DNA from: an uncultured Clostridia bacterium
Lineage (GTDB): Bacteria; Bacillota; Clostridia; TANB77; CAG-508
NCBI GenBank assembly: GCA_904419495.1
Contig: CAJFRV010000001.1
Span: 32,001 to 79,865 of the forward strand
Direction of reading: 5' to 3'
DNA: 47,865 nt
The position numbers were made by a program, and so were the translations under genes. The first letter of the stretch is position 1. Every line of letters begins with the position of its first letter. Below, one piece after another: positions 9,678 through 17,289 of the stretch. The notes beneath the pieces are model-generated. The model saw nothing but the letters and a program-made list of their open reading frames with translations, had not been told where the DNA came from and ran no database searches.

Positions 9678-10517
9678 ATGGCAAAAATGTCAGGATTAGG
9701 AAAGGGATTAGATGCCTTGTTTGGACCAGCTCCAGAGGAAGAGCAAATACAAGAAAATGATATATTAAAAAATTTAAAAATAACAGAAGTAGAACCTAAC
9801 AGAGATCAACCAAGAAAGAATTTTGATCAAGAGGCACTAGAAGAATTAGCAGAATCTATAAAAGAATATGGATTAATACAACCAATTGTTGTAACGAAAA
9901 AAGATGGATATTATGGGATTGTTGCTGGAGAAAGAAGATGGAGAGCATCTAAAATAGCAGGGCTAACAGAAATTCCAGCAATTATACGAGAAGATAATGA
10001 AAGAATTAATTCAGAAATTTCATTAATTGAAAATATGCAAAGAGAAGATTTAAATCCTTATGAAAAAGCATTAGGTGTTAGAACATTAATTGATAATTAT
10101 GGATTATCACAAGAAGAAGTGGCAAAAAAGCTAGGAAAGGGTAGAAGTACAATTGCCAATATTGTTAGAATTTTAAACTTAGAACCTAGAGTTTTAGAAA
10201 TGGCAAAAGAAGGAAAACTAACAGAAGGTCATTGCAAAGCATTACTTGCTATTACAGATCCAGAAAAACAATATAAGACAGCTATCCAAATGTTAGAAAG
10301 AGGAGCTACTGTAAGACAAGTGGAGAAAAAAGCTAGAGTTAAGGAAACAAAAGAAGAATTAGACAGAAATCATATATTGTACAAGAGTATAGAAGACAAT
10401 TTCCAAAACTTTTTCGGATCTAAAGTCAGATTAGATGCTGGAAAAAGAAGAGGAAAGATTATTATCGAATATACTTCAAATGATGACTTAGAGAGAATAT
10501 TAGGGTTAATAAAATAA
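9678..10517 (+). CDS. parB: Chromosome partitioning protein ParB (Spo0J)
   Basis: ParB binds parS, spreads as a CTP-dependent clamp and recruits ParA and SMC. The 279 residues begin GLGKGLDALFG, followed by the ParB/Srx domain with the CTP-binding GERRWRA (about 77-83) and ENMQREDLNPYEKA (about 117-130), a helix-turn-helix LSQEEVAKKLGKGRSTIANI (about 141-160), and a C-terminal dimerisation region. ATG follows AAAGGAGG. It is cotranscribed with parA and the DUF4446 gene. Confidence 0.97.
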   Translation: MAKMSGLGKGLDALFGPAPEEEQIQENDILKNLKITEVEPNRDQPRKNFDQEALEELAESIKEYGLIQPIVVTKKDGYYGIVAGERRWRASKIAGLTEIPAIIREDNERINSEISLIENMQREDLNPYEKALGVRTLIDNYGLSQEEVAKKLGKGRSTIANIVRILNLEPRVLEMAKEGKLTEGHCKALLAITDPEKQYKTAIQMLERGATVRQVEKKARVKETKEELDRNHILYKSIEDNFQNFFGSKVRLDAGKRRGKIIIEYTSNDDLERILGLIK

Positions 10518-10532
10518 GAAAAAGGTGATGAA

Positions 10533-11051
10533 ATGGAAGGTATTATAGAATTTTTGAGAACAGATAATTTTTTAATAGTAATATCTGTATTGTTATGCAT
10601 ATTATGTATTGCATTTATTATTATCATAGCAACATTTTCATCTTTAAATAAACGATACAAAGAATTCATGAAAAAAATAGGTGATGGAAAAAACATAGAA
10701 GAAGATTTAGAAAATTATATGTATCGAGTAGAAAGAGTAGAAAAACAAAATGCTGAGATAAAAGGATTGATTCATTCAATAGATGCCAATATGGCAAATT
10801 GTATACAAAAAATTGGTATTGTTCGATATAATGCTTTTAAAGATACAGGAAGTGACTTAAGTTTTGCGCTTGCTATGTTAGATGAGAGGAATAATGGTAT
10901 TGTCTTAAATGGCATTTATTCAAGAGAAATGTCTAATATATATGCAAAACCAGTAGAAAATGGAAAATCTACATATACCATTTCAGAAGAAGAACAAGAG
11001 GCTATTCAAAAAGCAATAGATAGTCAAAATATATATAAGATGAAAGAATAA
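10533..11051 (+). CDS. DUF4446 family membrane-anchored protein
   Basis: A 172-residue protein of unknown function with one N-terminal transmembrane segment (about 11-32), a Glu/Lys-rich coiled-coil stretch (about 37-85) and a conserved C-terminal domain containing QKIGIVRYNAFKDTGSDLSF and LDERNNGIVLNGIYSRE. This matches the DUF4446 family often found directly after parB in Clostridia. The ribosome site AAAGGTGATG lies 15 bp after parB, so it ends the parAB operon. Location suggests a role near origin segregation or the envelope, but that is inference. Confidence 0.85.
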   Translation: MEGIIEFLRTDNFLIVISVLLCILCIAFIIIIATFSSLNKRYKEFMKKIGDGKNIEEDLENYMYRVERVEKQNAEIKGLIHSIDANMANCIQKIGIVRYNAFKDTGSDLSFALAMLDERNNGIVLNGIYSREMSNIYAKPVENGKSTYTISEEEQEAIQKAIDSQNIYKMKE

Positions 11052-11072
11052 TACAAAAAATATAGAAAGATT

Positions 11073-11105
11073 AAGAAGGGGTGCATTTTGCTCCCCTTCT
11101 TTCTT
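11073..11105. terminator. Bidirectional terminator between the parAB operon and the minus-strand small gene
   Basis: GC-rich stem AAGAAGGGG (11073-11081) with CCCCTTCTT (11093-11101), T-rich on the plus side. The convergent gene at 11104 ends right at it. Confidence 0.85.
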
Positions 11106-11463
11106 AACTCAGAAGAATACCAAGTATAACACCTGATAACCCTAAGAAAATGAGGAAACCGATAAGGAAAGTAAAACAACCAAGGCCTACCTTCTTACCA
11201 GTCTGGAAGGCAGAATTTTTTAAGTCCTGCACATCCACTTGTTGTTGATCCTTATTATAAGACTCCTCCCTGATGAGGGCAGGAACCTGCTGCGGAGACC
11301 TGCTTACCCGGTTTTTTATTAATCGGTAAACGGCATAGCCGAAACCAATTACAAAAAGCAGAAACAGATCACTTACGAAGTCATATCCGTCTCCGAATAT
11401 GCTTCCTAAGATAAGGATTACTACGATGATTGCGGCGATAATCGCCATTTTCATTTTTGACAT
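11104..11463 (-). CDS. Small membrane protein of atypical composition
   Basis: 119-residue protein of unknown function, starting MSKMKMAIIAAIIVVILIL after AGAGGAGAA; the frame is open upstream but the ribosome site fixes this start. It has three hydrophobic segments (about 5-20, 28-46 and 95-118) and a polar middle loop with Gln-rich RSPQQVP and KDQQQVD. Base and codon use differ from neighbours: more GC, codons such as GCC, CTG, CCG and one CGG, otherwise absent from the native genes. That suggests transfer. It is convergent with parAB and divergent from the T4SS promoter. I do not recognise the family with confidence. Confidence 0.7.
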   Translation of the reverse strand: MSKMKMAIIAAIIVVILILGSIFGDGYDFVSDLFLLFVIGFGYAVYRLIKNRVSRSPQQVPALIREESYNKDQQQVDVQDLKNSAFQTGKKVGLGCFTFLIGFLIFLGLSGVILGILLS

Positions 11464-11497
11464 AAAAATTCTCCTCTCTGCATATAAGAATACATTT

Positions 11498-11526
11498 ATT
11501 ATACCATAAAACGCGAAATTAAGCAA
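11498..11526 (-). promoter_or_regulatory. Promoter of the small membrane-protein gene
   Basis: On the minus strand TTGCTT, 17 bp, then TATAAT with an extended TGG. It lies back to back with the T4SS promoter, only 4 bp between the two -35 hexamers, so one regulator could affect both. Confidence 0.65.
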
Positions 11527-11530
11527 TTTA

Positions 11531-11559
11531 TTGACTTTTTAGGAAAAAAATTGTATAAT
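11531..11559 (+). promoter_or_regulatory. First promoter of the T4SS-like locus
   Basis: TTGACT at 11531-11536, exactly 17 bp, TATAAT at 11554-11559; the first gene starts 40 bp downstream with AGAGGTGAA. Confidence 0.8.
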
Positions 11560-11598
11560 AAATGTATATGTAAAAATGAAAATGAGAGGTGAATATAG

Positions 11599-13074
11599 AT
11601 GGACGCTAGTGAAAGAAAAAAAGCATTGAACGAGATGGTAGATAAAGAACGTGAACTATATACAACTATAAAAACAGAAAATGATTATTTGAAAATTGTT
11701 TTAAAATTAGCAAAGGCACAACAAGAGCCTGAGAAACTAGAAAAAATACTATATAGTTTACAAATAGGAAACAAAAGAGATTATAATAAAGATTTAAGAG
11801 CGTTTATAAAAGCTGATGGAAATTTAAAAACACCACACAAAGAAGCTTTCTATGAATTGTTAAAAGAAAGTGATGAGACATATAAAAAAATACAAGAGGA
11901 AATTTGTACAAAATTAGGATATACAGATATAGAAATTGAAGAAGCAAGGCAAAGAAAAGAAGAAAGTGAAGAAATTGGAATTGAAGATCCAAGAGGATTG
12001 GAAACAGATGAAAGCTTAGATAGAGAAAAAATTATAGATAGTTTGTTGGGAAGAAAAGTCAACCAAGCAGATACAAAAAACTCTATGGATGATTTTAAAA
12101 CAGTGCAAGCTAAATTAAGTTTAAAGTCAAGTTTAACAGGTATAAAAACATCATTACATATTATCGAAGAAAATTTAACACATATTGATATTTCTAAGGT
12201 AAGAAGAGGATCTCATGATGCAAAGGTTTTAGCACATTTAGTAAAAAGATCAAAAAATTCATCTGCTAAATGGATAGAGTATTTGATTAATGAAAAAGTA
12301 AATAAAAGATTTATGTTACATGAAAATACAATTCTTACATTATTTAATGAAACTATCGAGCCAGCAAAAAGAACATGGGAAATTGCATCTATGATGGAAA
12401 AAGAAATGATAGCAGCAGGTTTAACAACTGAAGAAGAACAAAAGGCAAGTGATGAAAATGTACCTGAGGATATCAAAAATGCAGATTTTAATGTAACACC
12501 ATATTGGAGTGATAGTGTTGTAAGAACATCACAAATTGATAGAGAAGTAGCACAAGAAGATATTAGTGCAACATATTCAGGAAATCCAATATATAATGAA
12601 GATAAAGGAAAATATTTAAAATATAAATATTTTGATGATGTTTTTAGAAGTAAAAGAGATAGAGAAAAAGCAAGAAGAGGTCAAGGCATTGATTTTAAAG
12701 TTACAAAGAGAGAAATTGCTATAACAAGTGGATTAAGAAGAATGTTAGGTGTTTACTATAAAATACCAGAAGATATGAGAGATACAATAGAAAAGGCAAC
12801 GAAATCATTTGGTTTAAGAGGAAATGGAACGGTAATGGCAATTATTGGTTGGGTAATGGGACGTGTATCTAAAGATCCAGAAATTATTTTTACAAGTGGA
12901 GATGGACCTTCACCAGACGACGGACCAATCCCAGAAGCATCAACGTCAAGACAAAGACATAGACAATTTACAGAAGAAATGGGTGGCCCAGAAGATAGAA
13001 CGGATAGAGAATCAGAAGAATCAAGAGAAGAACCAGAAGATGTTAGAGAAGAAGGAGAAGAAATAGAGCCTTAA
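11599..13074 (+). CDS. Unknown soluble helical protein, first gene of the T4SS-like locus
   Basis: 491 residues, function not recognised. No signal peptide or transmembrane segment. The N-terminal 200 residues are charged and helix-rich (a stretch near 1-60 is Lys/Glu-rich and could be coiled coil); a globular part runs to about 430 with SGLRRMLGVYYKIPEDMRD; the final 60 residues are acidic, Pro/Glu/Arg-rich and look disordered (many EESREEPEDVREEGEE-type runs). ATG follows AGAGGTGAA. It is transcribed with the next gene, 35 bp away. A cytoplasmic component, chaperone or substrate of the secretion machine is possible but not shown by any motif. Confidence 0.75.
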   Translation: MDASERKKALNEMVDKERELYTTIKTENDYLKIVLKLAKAQQEPEKLEKILYSLQIGNKRDYNKDLRAFIKADGNLKTPHKEAFYELLKESDETYKKIQEEICTKLGYTDIEIEEARQRKEESEEIGIEDPRGLETDESLDREKIIDSLLGRKVNQADTKNSMDDFKTVQAKLSLKSSLTGIKTSLHIIEENLTHIDISKVRRGSHDAKVLAHLVKRSKNSSAKWIEYLINEKVNKRFMLHENTILTLFNETIEPAKRTWEIASMMEKEMIAAGLTTEEEQKASDENVPEDIKNADFNVTPYWSDSVVRTSQIDREVAQEDISATYSGNPIYNEDKGKYLKYKYFDDVFRSKRDREKARRGQGIDFKVTKREIAITSGLRRMLGVYYKIPEDMRDTIEKATKSFGLRGNGTVMAIIGWVMGRVSKDPEIIFTSGDGPSPDDGPIPEASTSRQRHRQFTEEMGGPEDRTDRESEESREEPEDVREEGEEIEP

Positions 13075-13109
13075 TTAACTATATAGATATAAAATAGGAG
13101 GATATTAAA

Positions 13110-13976
13110 ATGATAATTGGAAGAATGAGGGTAGAAGCAGGAAGTACACCAGTTTGGGAAGGTGGAGATAAAAATCCATATAGAAGAAATATGCTTTCTA
13201 GATTATTAAATCAAGGACTGGGAAGAAATTATATAGGAAATAGACCAGTTAATGTATCTGAAATGGTAGAAGAAGAATTTCGTGATGACATAAAGAAACA
13301 AATAGAAGACAAGATTATTTTAAAGTTTCAAAATGATACAAGATATTCAGAAAAAGCAAAACAAGGAATTCAAATGACTATTACAGCACAAGCTGGAATA
13401 CAATCAGGGGTTATTTATAAAGAAGCATGTTATAGAGTAGGAAAAAATTCAAGATTACAACAAGAGATAGAACAGTTGAATGATAGTCAAATAGTAGATA
13501 TTTATTTTGACGAAGTGTTAAATGAGGCAATGAATATTGTAGAATGGGAATTTGAATTTCAACCAAATCTTGACATAGAAGCTTTAACAAAAAGAGAAAC
13601 AAAAATAAAACAACAACTAGAAAATGGGGAAATTACACAAGAAGAAGCTAAAAAAATACTAGAAAAACCAATTTCAACAAGAGAAGAAGAAACGGAAAAA
13701 GAGCAAAATTATGAAGAAAAAGCATATGAAAAAGAAAGAAAAGAACAAAGAAGAAAAAAACAAAGAAGCAGAACACAAAAAGACCAAGAAACAGCTAAAC
13801 AAGATGTTAGTCAAGAACAAGATGATCATAAAAAACAAACGAATAGAGCAAAGCAATTTAGAAAAAAACAAGCCGATTTTGAAAAAGTTGAGCAACCAAC
13901 TATGAAAAAATCTAAAACAACACCAACAAAACAAAAACAACACCAACAAAATAAAGATACAGATATTAGTTTATAG
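13110..13976 (+). CDS. Unknown soluble protein with basic coiled-coil tail, T4SS-like locus
   Basis: 288 residues, family not recognised. The N-terminal part (about 1-160) looks globular, with GGDKNPYRRNMLSRLLNQ near 19-36 and no membrane segment. From about 165 on it is dominated by Lys, Glu and Gln, predicted coiled coil or disorder, ending in Thr/Lys/Gln repeats. ATG follows TAGGAGG. Compositionally it pairs with the preceding gene: one has an acidic tail, this one a basic tail, so the two products may interact. Confidence 0.7.
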   Translation: MIIGRMRVEAGSTPVWEGGDKNPYRRNMLSRLLNQGLGRNYIGNRPVNVSEMVEEEFRDDIKKQIEDKIILKFQNDTRYSEKAKQGIQMTITAQAGIQSGVIYKEACYRVGKNSRLQQEIEQLNDSQIVDIYFDEVLNEAMNIVEWEFEFQPNLDIEALTKRETKIKQQLENGEITQEEAKKILEKPISTREEETEKEQNYEEKAYEKERKEQRRKKQRSRTQKDQETAKQDVSQEQDDHKKQTNRAKQFRKKQADFEKVEQPTMKKSKTTPTKQKQHQQNKDTDISL

Positions 13977-14011
13977 AAATATGATAATTTTGTTACAAAA
14001 AAAAATATATA

Positions 14012-14041
14012 TTGACAAAATTAGAAATAATATGGTAATCT
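14012..14041 (+). promoter_or_regulatory. Probable promoter of the pilin genes
   Basis: TTGACA at 14012-14017, 18-bp spacer, TAATCT at 14036-14041, about 35 bp before the first pilin start. The -35 is perfect, the -10 weaker. Confidence 0.55.
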
Positions 14042-14075
14042 AAAAGAGAAGCAGTATAGAAAGGAGTGATGCAAA

Positions 14076-14429
14076 ATGAAAAAAAGAAAAGTAAAAACAC
14101 TCTTTTTTATAGGAATTATACTTAGCATCATATTGCTGGGAACTTCATGTTTAGCAAGCTCTGGACAAATTAATACTAGTGGAGTTACAATTGGTGAAGG
14201 ACAAATAGAAGAGTTAAAACCAATGATGGAAAATATATTGGGATATGTTCAAGTTATTGGTAGTGCTATATCAGTTATTACTGTTGTTGTAATTGGTATA
14301 AAATACATATGGGCAAGTACAGAAGAAAAGGTTGAAATAAAGCAAACAGCTATATATTATGTGATTGGAGCTGTTCTACTATTTTCAGCAGTAAATATAG
14401 TAACAATTGCTTATAATGTTCTTTCGTAG
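14076..14429 (+). CDS. VirB2/TrbC-like T4SS pilin, copy 1
   Basis: 117 residues. N-terminal signal-like segment (about 8-26, ending CLASS), a short polar stretch, then two hydrophobic helices (about 54-77 and 89-113) separated by a charged turn, ASTEEKVEIKQ. This is the layout of VirB2/TrbC-type pilins, where the signal is removed and two helices span the membrane before assembly. It shares the helix-turn pattern GYVQVIGSAISVI with the third copy (GFVQIVGSAIAVI). ATG follows GAAAGGAGTG. Confidence 0.75.
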   Translation: MKKRKVKTLFFIGIILSIILLGTSCLASSGQINTSGVTIGEGQIEELKPMMENILGYVQVIGSAISVITVVVIGIKYIWASTEEKVEIKQTAIYYVIGAVLLFSAVNIVTIAYNVLS

Positions 14430-14475
14430 GTGATAGGATTTCTTGTGATATTCACTAGAAATGGAAGTGAGATAT

Positions 14476-14856
14476 ATGAAAAAAATAATAAGTAGAATTT
14501 CTATTTTAATGGTAATGATATTAAATTTTATAAATACAACAGTTGTAAAAGCTTCTGTATGGACAGATGCCCAAAACTGGTTAAGTCAAGGGGCACAAGG
14601 AGGAGCACTTACACAGAATTTACAAAATGCTAATACAGAAATATCAAGCTTAGCGGGACGATTATTTGGTGTAGGATTAGGTATTGCATTTATTGTTATA
14701 TCTGCATTAGGAATTAGCTACTTCTTTGCAGCTTCATCAGAAGCAAAATCGGAAATCAAACAAAAATCAATTGTTGTTTTGATAGGAACAGTTCTCTTAT
14801 TAGGAGCACTTGTTATATGGAGAGTGATTGTTGGAGGATTAAGTTCTGGAACATAA
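14476..14856 (+). CDS. VirB2/TrbC-like T4SS pilin, copy 2 (divergent)
   Basis: 126 residues with a signal segment (about 8-27, ending VVKAS), then a longer polar region with TDAQNWLSQGAQGGALTQNL, and two hydrophobic helices (about 62-86 and 95-117) around the charged turn SSEAKSEIKQ. It is the most divergent of the three. The start is the ATG at 14476, preceded by GGAAGTGAG; an in-frame ATG 15 bp upstream has no ribosome site. The C-terminus is short and Gly/Ser-rich. Confidence 0.7.
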   Translation: MKKIISRISILMVMILNFINTTVVKASVWTDAQNWLSQGAQGGALTQNLQNANTEISSLAGRLFGVGLGIAFIVISALGISYFFAASSEAKSEIKQKSIVVLIGTVLLLGALVIWRVIVGGLSSGT

Positions 14857-14939
14857 TTTAAAAACGTTTATAACCTTTGTATGGGAAAACTATACAATTT
14901 TATATAAATATTATAATTTATAAAAGGAGGGGAAATAGC

Positions 14940-15320
14940 ATGAAAACAAAAAAAGTTGTTATGATAATTAGAATTTTATTAATTATGGTAGTTATTGCGT
15001 CATTAGCAAATAGTGTTTTAGCATATTCACCTAAGAGTTGGACAGCAAATGAAAATGTTACAACTGAAATGACAAATCTTGTTGGAAAAATTTTAGGATT
15101 TGTACAAATTGTAGGTTCAGCAATAGCTGTAATTATGATTGTTGTCTTAGGTATTAAATATATGGTAGGTAGCGTTGAGGAAAAAGCAGAATATAAGAAA
15201 ACAATGATACCTTATGCTGTAGGTGCAATTTGTATATTTGGTGCTTCAAATATAGCAAAATTCGTTTACGATGCAGTAACAGGCAATGGTGGCGGTAACG
15301 GCGGTGGAGCTGTTGTCTAA
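14940..15320 (+). CDS. VirB2/TrbC-like T4SS pilin, copy 3
   Basis: 126 residues: signal segment (about 6-27, ending NSVLAYS), then helices at about 52-75 and 84-106 around the turn GSVEEKAEYKK, closely matching copy 1. A Gly-rich tail (GNGGGNGGG) ends the protein. The ATG follows a strong AAAGGAGGGG; the longer in-frame extension to 14877 lacks a ribosome site. A terminator follows directly, so the three pilins form a transcription unit separable from the downstream machine genes. Confidence 0.75.
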   Translation: MKTKKVVMIIRILLIMVVIASLANSVLAYSPKSWTANENVTTEMTNLVGKILGFVQIVGSAIAVIMIVVLGIKYMVGSVEEKAEYKKTMIPYAVGAICIFGASNIAKFVYDAVTGNGGGNGGGAVV

Positions 15321-15341
15321 AATACTATAAATAAAGATAAC

Positions 15342-15381
15342 AAAAACAGTTCAAATATTTTCATATATGAACTGTTTTTTT
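15342..15381 (+). terminator. Intrinsic terminator after the pilin genes
   Basis: AAACAGTTCA and TGAACTGTTT arms around a 14-nt AT loop, followed by a run of T. It should cut the pilin transcript off from prgI-virB4 downstream. Confidence 0.85.
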
Positions 15382-15698
15382 GTTGCACAGAATAAACATT
15401 ATGTAAATCTTATACTGAAAAATCTTTATGTTTTTTGAGATCTTAAATATATAACCGAAATAGAAAAAGCAGTGAAAAGTTTTTACAAAATGAGATTTAA
15501 CCTTATTATGTGAAAAGTAAATGTTTTAATAAGTATTATATGAAAATATTGAAAAATACTGTAATACTTGCTAAATATATGTTACAATAATATTACAAAA
15601 CAATGAAATTTGTATAACAAAACTAGTAAGTGTTTAAAAAAAATATCGAATATGGTATAATATACATGGATAATAATAGTTATATGGGAGGCTGACAA
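15382..15698 (+). promoter_or_regulatory. Non-coding leader with the promoter of the prgI-virB4-virB6 operon
   Basis: 317 bp with no gene. A consensus TATAAT lies at 15656-15661 with only a weak -35 (GTTTAA-like) 17 bp upstream; the ribosome site GGGAGG of the PrgI gene follows about 25 bp later. No strong hairpins seen beyond the preceding terminator. Confidence 0.45.
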
Positions 15699-16070
15699 AT
15701 GGGAACATATAGGGTGCCAAGAAACACAAAAGGAGAATCTAGAATATTAGTTATATTCTCCACAAAAGCATTAGTATATACAATTGTAGGAGTAGTCATT
15801 GGATATATGATTAGTTTAATTATGAGACTCTGTGGTATTGAAGGAGTATTAGGATACATTATTATGGGAGTTTTAGGATTAATAGGATTTTCTGTTGCAA
15901 CCTTTAAAATACCTAATATAACTTCAGTTCCTGCATTTAATGCAATTGCAGGAGAAAGTATAGATGACATTATTATTAGATTTATAAAACATAAAGTAAA
16001 TAAAAAGAAAATATATATTTCTGATATAAATTTAAATGCAAAAGAGGAGGAAAAAGTAGATGGAAAATAG
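15699..16070 (+). CDS. PrgI-family (VirB3-like) T4SS inner-membrane protein
   Basis: 123 residues starting MGTYRVPRNTKGESRILVIF, the signature of PrgI proteins, which occupy the VirB3 position in Gram-positive T4SSs. Two hydrophobic segments (about 26-45 and 50-68) are followed by a charged cytoplasmic tail. VirB3-type proteins hold the VirB4 ATPase at the membrane; here the gene is directly followed by, and overlaps by 11 bp, the membrane-anchored VirB4-associated protein. ATG follows GGGAGG. Confidence 0.85.
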   Translation: MGTYRVPRNTKGESRILVIFSTKALVYTIVGVVIGYMISLIMRLCGIEGVLGYIIMGVLGLIGFSVATFKIPNITSVPAFNAIAGESIDDIIIRFIKHKVNKKKIYISDINLNAKEEEKVDGK

Positions 16071-17289
16071 TGCAAACCAATTAGCTAGTATTTTAAATAT
16101 TGTTTTGGCTGTAATGATAGGTATACTTGTTATTTTAATTGTTGTATTAGCTGTTATAAAAATAAAAGAAATTGCTAAAAAGAAAAAAGAAGAACCAGAA
16201 AAAACGAAAAAAGGTCAAAATAAAAAAATAGATGAAGTATATCAAAAAGAATCCGTATATGATTTTATGGATTTTGATACAGTAGAAGACAATATGATTG
16301 TTAGAAAAAAAGGCACAAGATTTGTTATGGTCATTAAATGTACAGGTAGTAATTATGACTTAGCATCAGAAGATGAAAAATTAGCTATAGAATCAGGATT
16401 TATAAAATTCCTAAATTCATTAAAATTCCCAATACAAATTTATATACAAACGAGAAAGTTTAATATTGATAATAGTATCCGTGAATACAAAGAAAAATTA
16501 AATAAATTATCGTTACAGGCGGAAAAAGCAAGAACAGAATACGAAGTTGTAAGAAGAACGCCAAATATACCAGAAAGTAAAATAAAAGAAGCATATATGG
16601 AATTAAGAAGAACAAGTAATATTTATGAGTATGCGAAAGATGTAGTTGCCAATACAGAAAGAATTCGTACCAATAGAAATATTATGAAAAAAGAACATTA
16701 CATAGCAATTTCTTATTCTCCTTTAGAAGAAGTAAATTCAGTAGAAATGCTTGATAAAGAAGAAATAAAAGATAAAGCTTTCTCAGAACTATATATAAGA
16801 TGTCAATCTCTTATAAGAGTTTTAAATTCTTGTGATGTTAATGGAAAGATTTTAAATTCTACTGAATTAGCAGAATTGTTATATGTAGCATATAATAGAG
16901 AACAATATGAAGTATATGGAATTGATAAGGTATTAAATTCAAATTATAATCAATTGTATGTTACTTCAGAAGATATATTGGACAAGAAAATGAATCGTTT
17001 AAATGAAAAAGTAAGAATTGAAGCAACAAGACAAGCAAATGAATTAGTTAACAAAGTAAAAAGTGAAAAAGAAAAAGAATTAAAAGAAAGAGAAGACAAC
17101 ATAGATAAAATGATAAAACAAATGACACAAATGATATTAGAGCAGAACAAAAATAACATAGGAGAAGATATTTTACAGCGAGCAAAACAGGCATTAGAAA
17201 AAGAAACAGCAAAAGAAAAGGAGGGTAAAAATGAGGAGGAAAAAACAAAAGGAACAAGAAGCAAGAGAGAATCAAGAAAGAATGCTTGA
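16060..17289 (+). CDS. Membrane-anchored protein resembling a detached VirB4 N-terminal domain
   Basis: 409 residues. One transmembrane segment (about 9-34) followed by a Lys-rich cytoplasmic linker, then a domain at about 65-300 with FVMVIKCTGSNYDL and KFLNSLKFPIQIYIQTRKF, which resembles the N-terminal domain of VirB4/TraC-type ATPases; the rest is coiled coil (about 320-409), Lys/Glu-rich. There is no Walker motif. ATG follows GAGGAGG; its 3' end overlaps the VirB4 gene by 59 bp in another frame. The product may tether the ATPase. The VirB4-like assignment is by pattern, not by alignment. Confidence 0.65.
   Translation: MENSANQLASILNIVLAVMIGILVILIVVLAVIKIKEIAKKKKEEPEKTKKGQNKKIDEVYQKESVYDFMDFDTVEDNMIVRKKGTRFVMVIKCTGSNYDLASEDEKLAIESGFIKFLNSLKFPIQIYIQTRKFNIDNSIREYKEKLNKLSLQAEKARTEYEVVRRTPNIPESKIKEAYMELRRTSNIYEYAKDVVANTERIRTNRNIMKKEHYIAISYSPLEEVNSVEMLDKEEIKDKAFSELYIRCQSLIRVLNSCDVNGKILNSTELAELLYVAYNREQYEVYGIDKVLNSNYNQLYVTSEDILDKKMNRLNEKVRIEATRQANELVNKVKSEKEKELKEREDNIDKMIKQMTQMILEQNKNNIGEDILQRAKQALEKETAKEKEGKNEEEKTKGTRSKRESRKNA

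Noticed and set aside
14461..14475. Upstream ATG of the second pilin
   Set aside because: No ribosome site; the ATG at 14476 follows GGAAGTGAG and begins a normal signal peptide.
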